Assembly (NCBI GenBank): GCA_018713145.1
Contig: DVFP01000021.1
Span: 23,845 to 87,844 of the forward strand
Origin: Candidatus Scybalocola faecavium
Lineage (GTDB): Bacteria; Bacillota; Clostridia; Lachnospirales; Lachnospiraceae
Length of the DNA: 64,000 nt
Reading direction: 5' to 3'
Both the position numbers and the translations under genes were made by a program. Shown one piece after another: positions 35,709 through 44,969 of the stretch; positions within the stretch are counted from its first letter, which is position 1, and every line of letters begins with the position of its first letter. Below the pieces are notes generated by a model. The model was not told the DNA's origin. It saw nothing but the letters and a program-made list of their open reading frames with translations, and did no database searches.

Positions 35709-37229
35709 ATGGGTGGTAAAAATAGCCAGGGCGCATTGATTTTCGAGAGCCGAGGCTTGTGCAAAAATTTCGGCCCCACAGTAGCTTTGGACCATGTGGA
35801 TTTTAAGGTCTACCGGGGACAGATCACAGGTCTCATTGGTGAAAACGGCTCAGGAAAATCAACCATCACATCCATTGCGGCAGGGATGCAGCCGCCAACA
35901 TCCGGAGAGATGTTTTTTAATGGAAAGCCCCATAAGCCATCCAGTATGATCGAAGGCGCCAAACTGGGCATAGGCATGATCGTCCAGGAACAGGGAACGA
36001 TTTCAGGAATCACTGTGGCCCAGAATATTTTCCTGGGAGAGGAAGATCAGTTTAGGACCATGGGAATGATCAGCCGGTCAAAGATGAACAGTGCAGCCAA
36101 AAAAGCGTTGGAGGATATAGGTTATACTCATGCAGATCCGTCCGCTTTGATCGACACGTTAAATTTTCAGGACCGGAAGCTTGTGGAGATCGCGAAGGTG
36201 GTCTACAACAAACCGGAAATGCTTGTGGTAGATGAGACAACAACAGCACTGTCCCAAAGCGGCCGTACCATTGTCTATAATCTTATGAGAAAGATGCGGG
36301 ATGAAAATAAGGCGGTTGTATTTATTTCCCATGACCTGGAGGAACTTATTGAAATCTGCGACACACTGACCGTACTCTGTGACGGTGTTTTGATCACTAC
36401 TCTGGACCGTTCTCAGATGGACCCGGATAATATTAAAAAGTATATGGTAGGCCGGGAAATGAAGGGAGATTACTACCGCAGCGATTATGACAGCAAGGAA
36501 AGCCGGGAAGTTGTCCTTGAGGCGGATCAGGTCACTTCAGGAACCGGGATGCTTATGAATTTTTCCATGAAGGTTTACAAAGGAGAAATCTTAGGGATCG
36601 GTGGTCTGTCCCACTGTGGTATGCATGAGCTGGGGAAGGTGCTTTTTGGAGATGAAAAGCTGCTTACCGGCCAGGTGATCCATAAGGCCTCCGGGGAAAA
36701 GATTACCACGCCTTTAAATGCCATGAAGCATGGTCTGGGCTATGTGTCCAAGGACAGAGACCGGGAATCCTTAGTGCTTACGGCTGCGATTAAAGATAAT
36801 ATTATTTCGGCAAGCTATGATAAGCTGGCGCCGAAAGGCATTATGAAAACCTCCAGTGTGCGCAGGTTTGTAGATGAGCAGGTAAAGAGCCTGTCCATAA
36901 AATGCGCATCGGTAAATCAGGATGTCCAGTATTTGTCCGGAGGAAATAAACAGAAAGTGGTCTTTGGAAAGTGGATCGGACGCAATTGTGACATTCTTAT
37001 CCTGGACTGTCCTACCCGTGGTGTGGATATTGGCGTAAAAGCATCCATGTACCAGCTGATCTATGATATGAAGCGCCAGGGAAAGACTATTATTATGATC
37101 TCGGAGGAACTGCCGGAGCTGATCGGTATGAGCGACCGTCTTCTTATATTAAAGAATGGCCAGCTGGCCGGAGAATTTTTCAGAAGTCCGCAGCTGAGTG
37201 AAAATGAAATTATCGAAGTGATGATATAG
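35709..37229 (+). CDS. Sugar ABC transporter ATP-binding protein (RbsA/MglA type)
   Basis: A 506-residue tandem ABC ATPase powering sugar import. The first domain has Walker A GENGSGKST near residue 45 and Walker B-like LVVDETTTALS near 175, where the usual DEPT is DETT. The second domain has the LSGGNKQKVVFGKW signature near 415 and LDCPTRGVDIGVK Walker B near 435, with a degenerate Walker A (IGGLSHCGMHELGK) as usual in this family. ATG follows AGAGGTGATG. It starts the order ATPase-permease-binding protein-permease-GH78. Two different permeases plus a rhamnosidase suggest a rhamnose or rhamnosyl-sugar importer like rhizobial RhaSTPQ; that is inference. Confidence 0.92.
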   Translation: MGGKNSQGALIFESRGLCKNFGPTVALDHVDFKVYRGQITGLIGENGSGKSTITSIAAGMQPPTSGEMFFNGKPHKPSSMIEGAKLGIGMIVQEQGTISGITVAQNIFLGEEDQFRTMGMISRSKMNSAAKKALEDIGYTHADPSALIDTLNFQDRKLVEIAKVVYNKPEMLVVDETTTALSQSGRTIVYNLMRKMRDENKAVVFISHDLEELIEICDTLTVLCDGVLITTLDRSQMDPDNIKKYMVGREMKGDYYRSDYDSKESREVVLEADQVTSGTGMLMNFSMKVYKGEILGIGGLSHCGMHELGKVLFGDEKLLTGQVIHKASGEKITTPLNAMKHGLGYVSKDRDRESLVLTAAIKDNIISASYDKLAPKGIMKTSSVRRFVDEQVKSLSIKCASVNQDVQYLSGGNKQKVVFGKWIGRNCDILILDCPTRGVDIGVKASMYQLIYDMKRQGKTIIMISEELPELIGMSDRLLILKNGQLAGEFFRSPQLSENEIIEVMI

Positions 37230-37239
37230 GAGGATGTGT

Positions 37240-38211
37240 ATGAGCGCTCAAAAAACAAAGAAAAATTTTGGCAGTCTCCCAAAGCTGGCTCCCCTTATCG
37301 GCCTGGTGCTTGTAATTGTTTTCTTTGCCATCATTACCGGAGGAAGGCTTCTGTCAGCCACCAACCTTCAAAATATGGCAAGTCAGATGATCGTTACAGC
37401 TCTGGTTGCCGTGGGCGCGGTATTTGTCTTTGGCGTAGGAAATTTTGATATGTCTCTTGGCGGCTGTGTCCTTTTATCCGCTGTGCTGGGAGCCATGGCT
37501 GCCGTAAGATCCGGAAGCCTTGTGGTCACTTTTATTGTGTGTATCGGTGTTTCTGTGGTAGTGGCTTTACTTAAGGGCATTTTCTCATCTTATGTTACGG
37601 TGCCGTTTTTTATCTTCACTATAGTATTGTCATCGGTGATCTCCTCTATCGTTCTGGTGATCATGGGCAGTGAAACAACGATTTATTTAAACGATGCGGT
37701 AAAGCCGATTCCGTCCTTTAATTTTATGCAGATCACTGTGATCAATGTGATCTGTCTGGCATTATATTTTATCGCATGTCTGTTTTTGTTTAATTATACG
37801 CCTTTAGGCAGCAAGGTAAAAATGATGGGCGGGAACCCGGTATGTGCCAATCAGTCGGGTATTAACGGGAAAAAGCTCCAGGTCATTACATTTTTAATCA
37901 GCAGTATCGGCATTGCTCTGGCAGCCTTTATCCTGATTATCCGTACCCGGACGATCGGCTCTGCCACCGCAGGCTCTACCGGAACCGATGTGATGATCGC
38001 CCTGGTTTTAGGGGGCATGCCCATTTCCGGAGGCCCTAAGTCTAAGATCAGCGCCGGACTTGTGGGAGCTTTGATTATTACTGTATTAAACAGCGGATTG
38101 ACGATTATGGGATTATCTACAGGCATTATCCAGATCCTTCGTGGTGTTGTCTTTGTAGCCGTAGTTCTTGTGGCCAGCTTCAGTTACAGAAGCAAGCTGC
38201 TTCCAAGATGA
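37240..38211 (+). CDS. Sugar ABC transporter permease 1 (RbsC type)
   Basis: A 323-residue inner membrane protein with about nine or ten hydrophobic segments and the BPD_transp_2 signature region (GVGNFDMSLGGCVLLSAVLGA near 65-85; GSKVKMMGGNPVCANQSGI near 190-208 as the ATPase-contact loop). The ATG at 37240 is chosen because AGGAGG (37228-37233) is then six nt away; the ATG at 37234 directly abuts it. Forms a probable heterodimer with the second permease at 39555. Confidence 0.9.
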   Translation: MSAQKTKKNFGSLPKLAPLIGLVLVIVFFAIITGGRLLSATNLQNMASQMIVTALVAVGAVFVFGVGNFDMSLGGCVLLSAVLGAMAAVRSGSLVVTFIVCIGVSVVVALLKGIFSSYVTVPFFIFTIVLSSVISSIVLVIMGSETTIYLNDAVKPIPSFNFMQITVINVICLALYFIACLFLFNYTPLGSKVKMMGGNPVCANQSGINGKKLQVITFLISSIGIALAAFILIIRTRTIGSATAGSTGTDVMIALVLGGMPISGGPKSKISAGLVGALIITVLNSGLTIMGLSTGIIQILRGVVFVAVVLVASFSYRSKLLPR

Positions 38212-38284
38212 TATAAGAAGTTTCTGGAAAAGAATTTGTAAATCAAGGGGATCTCCCCTGAAAGAGAAATGGAGGATTAAAAAC

Positions 38285-39538
38285 ATGAAAGTATGGAAAA
38301 GATTTGGAGCATTAGCATTATCCGCAGCAATGGTTATGGGAATGGCAGCCTGCGGTTCAGACAGCGGCTCTTCCACAGATACTCAGGCCGGCTCAGATGC
38401 GGGAACAGTTTCCGATGACGGCTCTCAGGCAGCGGATGACGGGGCATCCGGGGATGAGGGCGGTTCCGCATCCGGGGCATTTGCTTTAGACGGCACATGG
38501 CCGGAGGAAACCGTAAAGATCGGTTTTGTGGCTTATGATACGACTGCAGAGCAGTATCTGGCATGTATGGATTATTTTGATTATCTTTCCCAGTATTTTA
38601 ATATTGAGATCATGTCCTCTGAAAGCCTGGCAGATGCAGAAGGAGAGCTGAACTTTATTTCAGACTGTGCTTCTGCCGGCTGCAAGGCGATCATCGGTTA
38701 CTATAATGAAGCTAAGGCTGAGTCCGCAAAGGCTGCCATGGATCTTGGCATGTACTACTGGGGCGGCTTTGGCGGCGATGAGGATGCCTATAACGAGGTT
38801 AAGGATAATGAGCTTTACCTTGGCGGTTACACCTTAGGCGATGCAGAGTATAACGCAGGTAAGAGTATGGCTGAGGCCCTTATTGAGCAGGGCTGTGAAA
38901 AGCTTGTTCTTTGCTCCGGCGGCGCTTCCTTTGGCGTCAGCATGTTTGTAGACCGTAAAGCAGGTTTTGAGGATGCTGTGGCAGAGGCACAGGAAGCCGG
39001 TCAGAGTGTTGAGATCGTATATGAAATCGAAGGATGGCCGGGAACCGACTCCTTTACAGCAGATCAGACGGCAGTTCTTGATATGGATATTGACGCTATT
39101 GCATCCACCTTTGACGCTGCAATGTGGTTCCAGCCTTTAATGAACTCTGATAAAGCAGACACTGTAAAGTTGGCAGCTATTGGTGAAGTTAATGATACAT
39201 ATTATGATTTCTTTAATGACGGTGTTGTAACCTGTATCGTTTACGACTGTGAAGAGGTTGTTTTCGGAAATGCTATTCCTATGATCTTAAACGCAGTTAA
39301 TGGTGACGCGGATGTGGTGCGCAACGATGACGGAACTGCAGCTCTGTTCCCGGTTCAGCGGTGGATCGTGACAGACATTGACAATTATAACGCGATTTAT
39401 GATCTCCATGACAGCGGCGAGTTTGTTGTTTCCGCTGAGGATGTGGCAAATCTGATTAAAGCGTATAATCCGGATACTACAGCCCAGCAGTTCTTTGATT
39501 TTTACGGCAATATTTCTGTAGACTCCGTAAGTGAATAA
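38285..39538 (+). CDS. Sugar ABC transporter substrate-binding lipoprotein
   Basis: A 417-residue secreted lipoprotein of the periplasmic-binding-protein type I fold. Lipobox MAAC puts the lipidated Cys at residue 23. A Ser/Asp/Gly/Ala-rich linker follows (about 25-70), then the binding domain (VKIGFVAYDTTAEQYLACMDYF near 80). Near 270 the AIASTFDAAMWFQP region forms the second lobe. ATG follows ATGGAGGATT. It is placed between the two permease genes. Ligand unknown; rhamnose or an oligosaccharide is a guess from the GH78 gene downstream. Confidence 0.9.
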   Translation: MKVWKRFGALALSAAMVMGMAACGSDSGSSTDTQAGSDAGTVSDDGSQAADDGASGDEGGSASGAFALDGTWPEETVKIGFVAYDTTAEQYLACMDYFDYLSQYFNIEIMSSESLADAEGELNFISDCASAGCKAIIGYYNEAKAESAKAAMDLGMYYWGGFGGDEDAYNEVKDNELYLGGYTLGDAEYNAGKSMAEALIEQGCEKLVLCSGGASFGVSMFVDRKAGFEDAVAEAQEAGQSVEIVYEIEGWPGTDSFTADQTAVLDMDIDAIASTFDAAMWFQPLMNSDKADTVKLAAIGEVNDTYYDFFNDGVVTCIVYDCEEVVFGNAIPMILNAVNGDADVVRNDDGTAALFPVQRWIVTDIDNYNAIYDLHDSGEFVVSAEDVANLIKAYNPDTTAQQFFDFYGNISVDSVSE

Positions 39539-39554
39539 GTAAGGGGTTTTGTTT

Positions 39555-40565
39555 ATGGGAAACTTGGCGAAAAAAGGTTTAAAAAATGTCCTTATGACCA
39601 TTGCCATACCGGTGCTGACCTATCTGTTTTTTAAGATCGTGTGTACCCTTACCGGTCACCCGGATTTCGGGATAGGCTCAGACCTGCAGACTATTTTATA
39701 TACCACCTTATATTCCGGGCTGATTGCCCTGGCCATGTCCTATAACCTGACCTGCGGACGTTTTGATTTTTCTGTGGGAGCAACCATTTTGCTGTCAGGC
39801 ATTGTGGGAGGAAATATTGCAAAGGATATGGATCTGGGGGCCCTGGGCCTTCTGGTGTGTGTCGTGGCCATCGCTCTGGTGTGCGGACTGATCTCCGGAC
39901 TGCTTTACGTGCTCCTTGGCCTTCCGCCGATGGTTGTGTCCATCGGTGTGACGATGGTTTATGAAGCAATCGGTTTAATGTATAATAAATCCAAAGGCGT
40001 CCGGCTCATTGGTAAAAATGATATGCTTGTCTTTGCCAGACCGCCCTATAGTGTGCTGGTTGTGTTGATTGCCGTGGCTGTGCTCATCCTGCTTTTTAAT
40101 TTTACAAAGTTTGGTTATAACTGGCGGGCGCTGCGCAGCGGGCAGAAGATTGCCGTGGATATTGGTATTAACGAAAAACGCAATGCTGTGGCATGTTATG
40201 TGATCGCAGGGGTACTTCTGGGAATTGCGGCGTGTATGTATTTAAGCCAGTACGGAACCATGTCCCCGGAAAGCGGCCTGGGAAGTTCTTCCTTCTTTAT
40301 GACTGCGTTCCTGCCTCTGTTTATCGGCGGAGCTATTGAAAAGTATTCAGATAAGAATATTGGCGTTTTAATGGGCGCCCTGGCTCAGGCCTGTATCACC
40401 TCAGGCTTCGCGAAGCTGGGATTTTCCAATTCCCTCCAGACCGTGTTAAACGGCGTGATCGTTATGGGATTTTTGATTTACACATCCAACAGCTATAAGC
40501 TGGTATTAAATAAGATGTATAAGAGTAAACTTGCAAAAGCGTTAGAAGCGCAAAAGCAGGCATAA
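39555..40565 (+). CDS. Sugar ABC transporter permease 2 (RbsC type)
   Basis: A 336-residue membrane protein with about ten hydrophobic segments and the same BPD_transp_2 features as permease 1 (CGRFDFSVGATILLSGIVGG near 70-90; RALRSGQKIAVDIGINEKRN near 195-215). ATG at 39555 follows AAGGGG; a TTG two codons upstream is less likely. The two permeases clearly differ in sequence, so the importer is heterodimeric. Confidence 0.9.
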   Translation: MGNLAKKGLKNVLMTIAIPVLTYLFFKIVCTLTGHPDFGIGSDLQTILYTTLYSGLIALAMSYNLTCGRFDFSVGATILLSGIVGGNIAKDMDLGALGLLVCVVAIALVCGLISGLLYVLLGLPPMVVSIGVTMVYEAIGLMYNKSKGVRLIGKNDMLVFARPPYSVLVVLIAVAVLILLFNFTKFGYNWRALRSGQKIAVDIGINEKRNAVACYVIAGVLLGIAACMYLSQYGTMSPESGLGSSSFFMTAFLPLFIGGAIEKYSDKNIGVLMGALAQACITSGFAKLGFSNSLQTVLNGVIVMGFLIYTSNSYKLVLNKMYKSKLAKALEAQKQA

Positions 40566-40589
40566 TACATAATAAGCAACCACATGGGA

Positions 40590-40632
40590 GCGCGTTTGAA
40601 AATTGTGTTCTGCAATTTTCAGACGCGCTTTC
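40590..40632 (+). terminator. Hairpin between permease and GH78 (terminator or attenuator)
   Basis: GCGCGTTTGAAAATTG (40590-40605) pairs with CAATTTTCAGACGCGC (40613-40628) with one mismatch, followed by TTTC. It may lower transcription into the rhamnosidase gene. Confidence 0.6.
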
Positions 40633-40670
40633 TGCGTCAGAACAGAAATACAACAGGAGGATGGATGCAT

Positions 40671-43355
40671 ATGAAAATAGAAAAAGTATTAGTTAATGAC
40701 CTGGAAATGCCCTTAGGGCTGGATGATAAAACGCCGGTATTCCATGTACTGTGGGCAGAAGAAACAGAGAGGATGCCCGGGGACGGGATTGACGGAGAGA
40801 GTGCTCTGGCGGCGGGATTTCATGTGAAGGTTACTGACGGAGAGGGCAGGATTTTGTGGGATAGGAACCAGCTTCCCCTGGATCAGCCTTATATTTACTA
40901 TCATGGCAGGGAGTTAGCGGCAAAATCCACATATTTAGTTGACATAACTTTAGAGGATGAGAATGAAAATCGGGTAGGAGACACAGCGTCCGCAGTCTTT
41001 GAAACCGGATTTATGGGAACACCCTGGCAGGCCCGGTGGGTGGAACCGGACCAGGAAGATGCCATTGAGGAAAAGGAATTAAGCTTTTTTGAAATGGTTA
41101 CTTTTGTTGATGACGGTTCCGGACCGTCCCGGCTGAAACCATGCCAGGAGGTTTTAAAGACATTTTCCTGCAATGGAAATATCCGTCAGGCCCGGGTTTA
41201 CGCTACCGCTCATGGAGTCTATGATCTGTATATAAACGGACAGAGGGTGTCTGACCGCCGTTTGGCTCCGGAGACTTCCTGTTATGAGGAAAATCTTTAT
41301 TATCAGACCTATGATGTAGGGAGATACCTTATCTCTGGAGAGAATACAGTCAGCGCTATTTTAGCTGACGGCTGGTGGATCGGCCGTCTGGGCATGGCCG
41401 GGGACAGCTGTAATTACGGCCGCCGTCTTGGTTTTCTTATGGAGATGGACATTTTATATGAAGACGGGAAAAAAACTCAGGTGGTTTCTGACCATACGAT
41501 GGTGTCCAGGCCGTCATTTATCCGGTATTCGGATCTTTTTATTGGAGAAAAATGGGACATGACCTATGATTCGGGAAATACATGGACGCCCTGTACTGAG
41601 CTTAAAGGGGGAGTGGGCCATGTAGCAGGACAGCCGCTGGCGCCGGTCCAGGTGACCCATACCCTTACAGATCCTGAAATCATCTGTACCCCTGCCGGGG
41701 AGCTTGTGCTGGATTTTGGCCAGGTCATGGCCGGCGTGGTCCGCATGGAGATTGAGGCCCGCCAGGGCGATGTGATGGTTTTAGAGCACAGTGAGGTGCT
41801 GGATGAACATGGAAATTTTAAGTGCAATATTCTTGGAAGAAATAAGGATCAGAAGGATATTTGCATTTGCCGGGAGGGACGGCAGGTTTTTGAACCAAGA
41901 TTTACCTATCACGGCTTTCGATATGTACGGGTGACCGGGATACAAAAAGAACAGATTCTTGACGCCCAGGCATTGGTCGTTGGCACGCCTTTGCGCAGTA
42001 TTGGAGAATTTTCCTGCTCAGACCAGAGGTTAAACCAGCTTCAGCATAATATTCGATGGAGCCAGATCAGCAATATGTGTTCAGTGCCTACCGACTGTCC
42101 TCAACGGGAAAAGCTGGGCTGGACCGGAGATATTAATGTGTATTCACCCACCGGCTGCTTTAATTATGATCTTAAGAATTTCCTGGAAAGCTGGCTGAAA
42201 AATGTGCGCATTGCCCAGGAAGAAAATGGAGAGATCCCTGTCGTGGTGCCGAATTTTGTCCATCAGGACCGGACTCAGCGTATGATGAGCGGTTCAAATT
42301 CCTCTTCCGTATGGGGAGACGCCTGCGTGCTGGTGCCCTGGTATCTTTACCAGGCTTACGGGGATGTGCATGTGCTGGAAGAAAATTTTCACATGATGGA
42401 AAAGTGGATGGATTATATAAAAAACGCCTGCGCTATAAAACCGGAAAATTATGACAGCCTTTCCCCGGAGGAGAAGGAGAGAAATCCTTATTTGTGGAAT
42501 AAAACCTATCATTTTGGAGACTGGCTCATTCCCAGCCTTCGGGCAAAGCCCGACGGTGTGGCTTTAGGTACCCAGCTGACCGCCGGAGTTGTGGGAAGCG
42601 CCTATTATGCTTTTGTAATCCGGCATTTTATTCAGATCTGTCATGTTTTAGGCCATGCGGAAACTGCAGCACGGTACGAGGAGCTTCTGCCGAAGGTAAA
42701 GGACGCTGTGGCCAAAACCTATGTGGCAGAGGACGGCACAGTGAATCAGTGCGGCCTCCAGGGGCTTTATGTAATGATCCTGGCCTGCGGCATTGTAGAC
42801 GGAGAACTGGAAAAGAAGGTCGTGGATAAGCTGGTGTCTTTGATCCGGGAAAATGATTATTGTCTGGACACAGGATTTTCTTCCGTATCCTATCTGTTGT
42901 ATGTGCTTTACGATCATGGCTATAAGGATGTGGCCTACCGGCTTTTATTTCAGACCAAGGGGCCATCTTGGCTTTATATGGTAGACAAAGGCGCTACAAC
43001 TATATGGGAAAACTGGCTGGCTATTACCCCGGAGGGCATCCCTACGGATTCCTCTTATAACCATTATGCTTTTGGCTGTGTGGGAGATTTTATTTACCGG
43101 CATATGGGCGGCATATCTATGATGGAGCCGGGGTACCGGAAGATTCTCTTCGCGCCGGATCCGGATTGCGGATTAACCTGGGCACGATGCAGTTTGAAAA
43201 CCCCTTATGGCACGGCCTGGTGCCGCTGGGAGAAAAAAAGACAGTCCGACGGCTATCAGGTAGAGCTTCATGTTCCCGAGGGGGCCAGCGGTTTGTTTAC
43301 CTGGCCGGGGATCAAAAAAACACTGACAGGCGGAACCTACAGGTTTCAATTATAA
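40671..43355 (+). CDS. Alpha-L-rhamnosidase (GH78)
   Basis: An 894-residue intracellular inverting glycosidase that removes terminal alpha-L-rhamnose. N-terminal beta-sandwich domains include ARVYATAHGVYDLYINGQRVSD (about 180-200). The catalytic (alpha/alpha)6 barrel carries the GH78 signature DCPQREKLGWTGD (about residues 474-486) with the catalytic acidic residues, and later GATTIWENW (about 780) and a C-terminal beta domain (KTPYGTAWCRWEK). ATG 40671 or 40665 (two codons upstream) follows AGGAGG; 40671 is the choice here. Same strand as the sugar ABC transporter, 105 nt downstream, so it probably hydrolyses what that transporter imports. Confidence 0.93.
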   Translation: MKIEKVLVNDLEMPLGLDDKTPVFHVLWAEETERMPGDGIDGESALAAGFHVKVTDGEGRILWDRNQLPLDQPYIYYHGRELAAKSTYLVDITLEDENENRVGDTASAVFETGFMGTPWQARWVEPDQEDAIEEKELSFFEMVTFVDDGSGPSRLKPCQEVLKTFSCNGNIRQARVYATAHGVYDLYINGQRVSDRRLAPETSCYEENLYYQTYDVGRYLISGENTVSAILADGWWIGRLGMAGDSCNYGRRLGFLMEMDILYEDGKKTQVVSDHTMVSRPSFIRYSDLFIGEKWDMTYDSGNTWTPCTELKGGVGHVAGQPLAPVQVTHTLTDPEIICTPAGELVLDFGQVMAGVVRMEIEARQGDVMVLEHSEVLDEHGNFKCNILGRNKDQKDICICREGRQVFEPRFTYHGFRYVRVTGIQKEQILDAQALVVGTPLRSIGEFSCSDQRLNQLQHNIRWSQISNMCSVPTDCPQREKLGWTGDINVYSPTGCFNYDLKNFLESWLKNVRIAQEENGEIPVVVPNFVHQDRTQRMMSGSNSSSVWGDACVLVPWYLYQAYGDVHVLEENFHMMEKWMDYIKNACAIKPENYDSLSPEEKERNPYLWNKTYHFGDWLIPSLRAKPDGVALGTQLTAGVVGSAYYAFVIRHFIQICHVLGHAETAARYEELLPKVKDAVAKTYVAEDGTVNQCGLQGLYVMILACGIVDGELEKKVVDKLVSLIRENDYCLDTGFSSVSYLLYVLYDHGYKDVAYRLLFQTKGPSWLYMVDKGATTIWENWLAITPEGIPTDSSYNHYAFGCVGDFIYRHMGGISMMEPGYRKILFAPDPDCGLTWARCSLKTPYGTAWCRWEKKRQSDGYQVELHVPEGASGLFTWPGIKKTLTGGTYRFQL

Positions 43356-43375
43356 GTAAAATCAGATTACAGATA

Positions 43376-43405
43376 GCCGGAAACACTTGATGTTTCCGGC
43401 GTAAG
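43376..43405. repeat. Short hairpin repeat, copy 2 (GCCGGAAA-N9-TTTCCGGC-GTAAG)
   Basis: Arms 43376-43383 and 43393-43400 with a 9-nt loop, followed by GTAAG, matching the element at 21378. Lies 20 nt after the GH78 stop. Confidence 0.6.
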
Positions 43406-43421
43406 AAAGTGATTCAAGGGT

Positions 43422-43466
43422 GCGCTTAAACCATTCCCACAGGGAATGGTTTAAGCGCATGTTCCT
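43422..43466. repeat. Perfect 17-bp hairpin, repeat family B copy 1 (possible terminator)
   Basis: GCGCTTAAACCATTCCC (43422-43438) is exactly complementary to 43442-43458 with a 3-nt loop, followed by ATGTTCCTGTTTT. A related element with GGTTTAAGCGCATGTT lies at 59994-60042. Sits between the convergent GH78 and VWA genes. Confidence 0.65.
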
Positions 43467-43476
43467 GTTTTATGGT

Positions 43477-44859
43477 TTAAAAGCTCACTGTGCCTTCACA
43501 GCACCGGAAATCTGTGTCAATGCTGTGGGCAAAAAAGCGGACCTGGAAATTTCTCCGGCGGCACATCGTCGGCGCAGCTGCTGCCAGTGTATCTGTATCT
43601 TCAGGCAGGATGAATTTAATACATTTTACATGAAGATCTCTGCATCCCGGAGCATTGTGGGCTGGGATGGTCATGGCCTTCATTCCCCGCTGCAGCTGAT
43701 TTCCTGCCGGGTCAGTTTCGGTCAAAAACACCGCCAGGGCAGTTCTTTTTCCGGGGCAGATATTTTTTAATGTGAGGTCAAACTGGACAATGCGTCCCTG
43801 GGATTCCAGATAGGTATCTCCCAGATCAAGGGTCATGGAATCCTGGCAGGAATCCATAGAAAAGTTTACCGGCACCGGACAAGGCTCAGGGGTAATGATA
43901 ATAGGACTGTCCACATTCACCTGAGGCTGGGGGAAGGTGACGGAATTTCCTTCATCATCTGTGTAGGAAATAGACTGGTTCACCGGTTTTGTTCCGGAGG
44001 TCTGGCCGGTATGGCGGATAAAAAATTCCAGGGAAGCTCCTTCGTTTCCTGACACACCAAGACTGGGGATCTTCCACTGAAGGGAAGTCTGGCCGGTGGA
44101 CTGGGCAGTGCCTTTATCCGGGGGATTAATCTGGGTTATGACAAAGTCCGGCCGGACCACTTCATCGATCACAATATTTGTGGCTCCCGGTTTTGAAATA
44201 TTTGCAGCCAGATCTTTAAATAATTCTTCAAGATCTGAGTCATCCGGGGTGACCGCCACATGGGAGGCATCCGGATCTGTAGCCCAGTCATTAAGAACGT
44301 TTACATCAATCCCGTCTGAACCGATCAGGCCGATACAGTAAATAATAATGCCTGAGGCCCGGGCAGCGGCGGCAATGGGCGCCGGAGGGGGACCTGCAGT
44401 AGTCTTTCCGTCAGTAAACATGACCATAACCCGGGCATTTGAGGATGCAGGGTCAAAAAGTTGGGATGCTGTGGAAAAAGCGTCACCGTGATTGGTCAGG
44501 CCGCCGGCGTCCAGACTGTCCACAGCGGATTTTAAGTTAGCGACCGAGGTGATCAGATGGGTGTTTGCTGTGGCAGAATCCGCAAAGCTTACAATGGCGA
44601 TGCGGCTGCCGGAGCCGATATTTCCATCCTGATCGCTGTCTGTCGCTTCGTCAATAATATCAATAAAGGTTTTGGCTCCGGCTTTCATATTGGCCAGAGG
44701 GGAACCGGACATGCTTCCGGAGCGGTCCAGCACAAGGACAATGTCTGTAGGATTTGAGGCAATGTCCGGTGCCGCAGAAAGGGCCAGGGTAACCTTTAAA
44801 GTTCCCTGGCAGTCGATTTGGGAAACATTGATCTGTTTATTGGAATTTGTAATGCCCAT
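43477..44859 (-). CDS. von Willebrand factor A domain protein with Cys-rich C-terminus
   Basis: A 460-residue protein without an obvious signal peptide. The VWA domain (about residues 35-235) has a complete MIDAS start, DRSGSMS with D45, S47 and S49, and FTDGKTT near 150. A beta-sandwich follows (about 235-335) and then a Cys-rich tail (CPVPVNFSMDSCQDS, CPGKRTAL, CRDLHVKC and CCEGTVSF; about 340-460), a spacing reminiscent of spore-surface or coat-like proteins. ATG follows AAGGAGGACC. Function unknown; metal-dependent protein binding is the known VWA role. Localization is uncertain. Confidence 0.8.
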   Translation of the reverse strand: MGITNSNKQINVSQIDCQGTLKVTLALSAAPDIASNPTDIVLVLDRSGSMSGSPLANMKAGAKTFIDIIDEATDSDQDGNIGSGSRIAIVSFADSATANTHLITSVANLKSAVDSLDAGGLTNHGDAFSTASQLFDPASSNARVMVMFTDGKTTAGPPPAPIAAAARASGIIIYCIGLIGSDGIDVNVLNDWATDPDASHVAVTPDDSDLEELFKDLAANISKPGATNIVIDEVVRPDFVITQINPPDKGTAQSTGQTSLQWKIPSLGVSGNEGASLEFFIRHTGQTSGTKPVNQSISYTDDEGNSVTFPQPQVNVDSPIIITPEPCPVPVNFSMDSCQDSMTLDLGDTYLESQGRIVQFDLTLKNICPGKRTALAVFLTETDPAGNQLQRGMKAMTIPAHNAPGCRDLHVKCIKFILPEDTDTLAAAAPTMCRRRNFQVRFFAHSIDTDFRCCEGTVSF

Positions 44860-44969
44860 AAAGGGGTCCTCCTTTAAATAAGTCCGGGGAGGAAGGCCTC
44901 CCCCTACTATAGTATGACGCAGCGGAGAAATCGTCATAAATTTGAGGCATTATGGGTCGGTTTTCGGCT

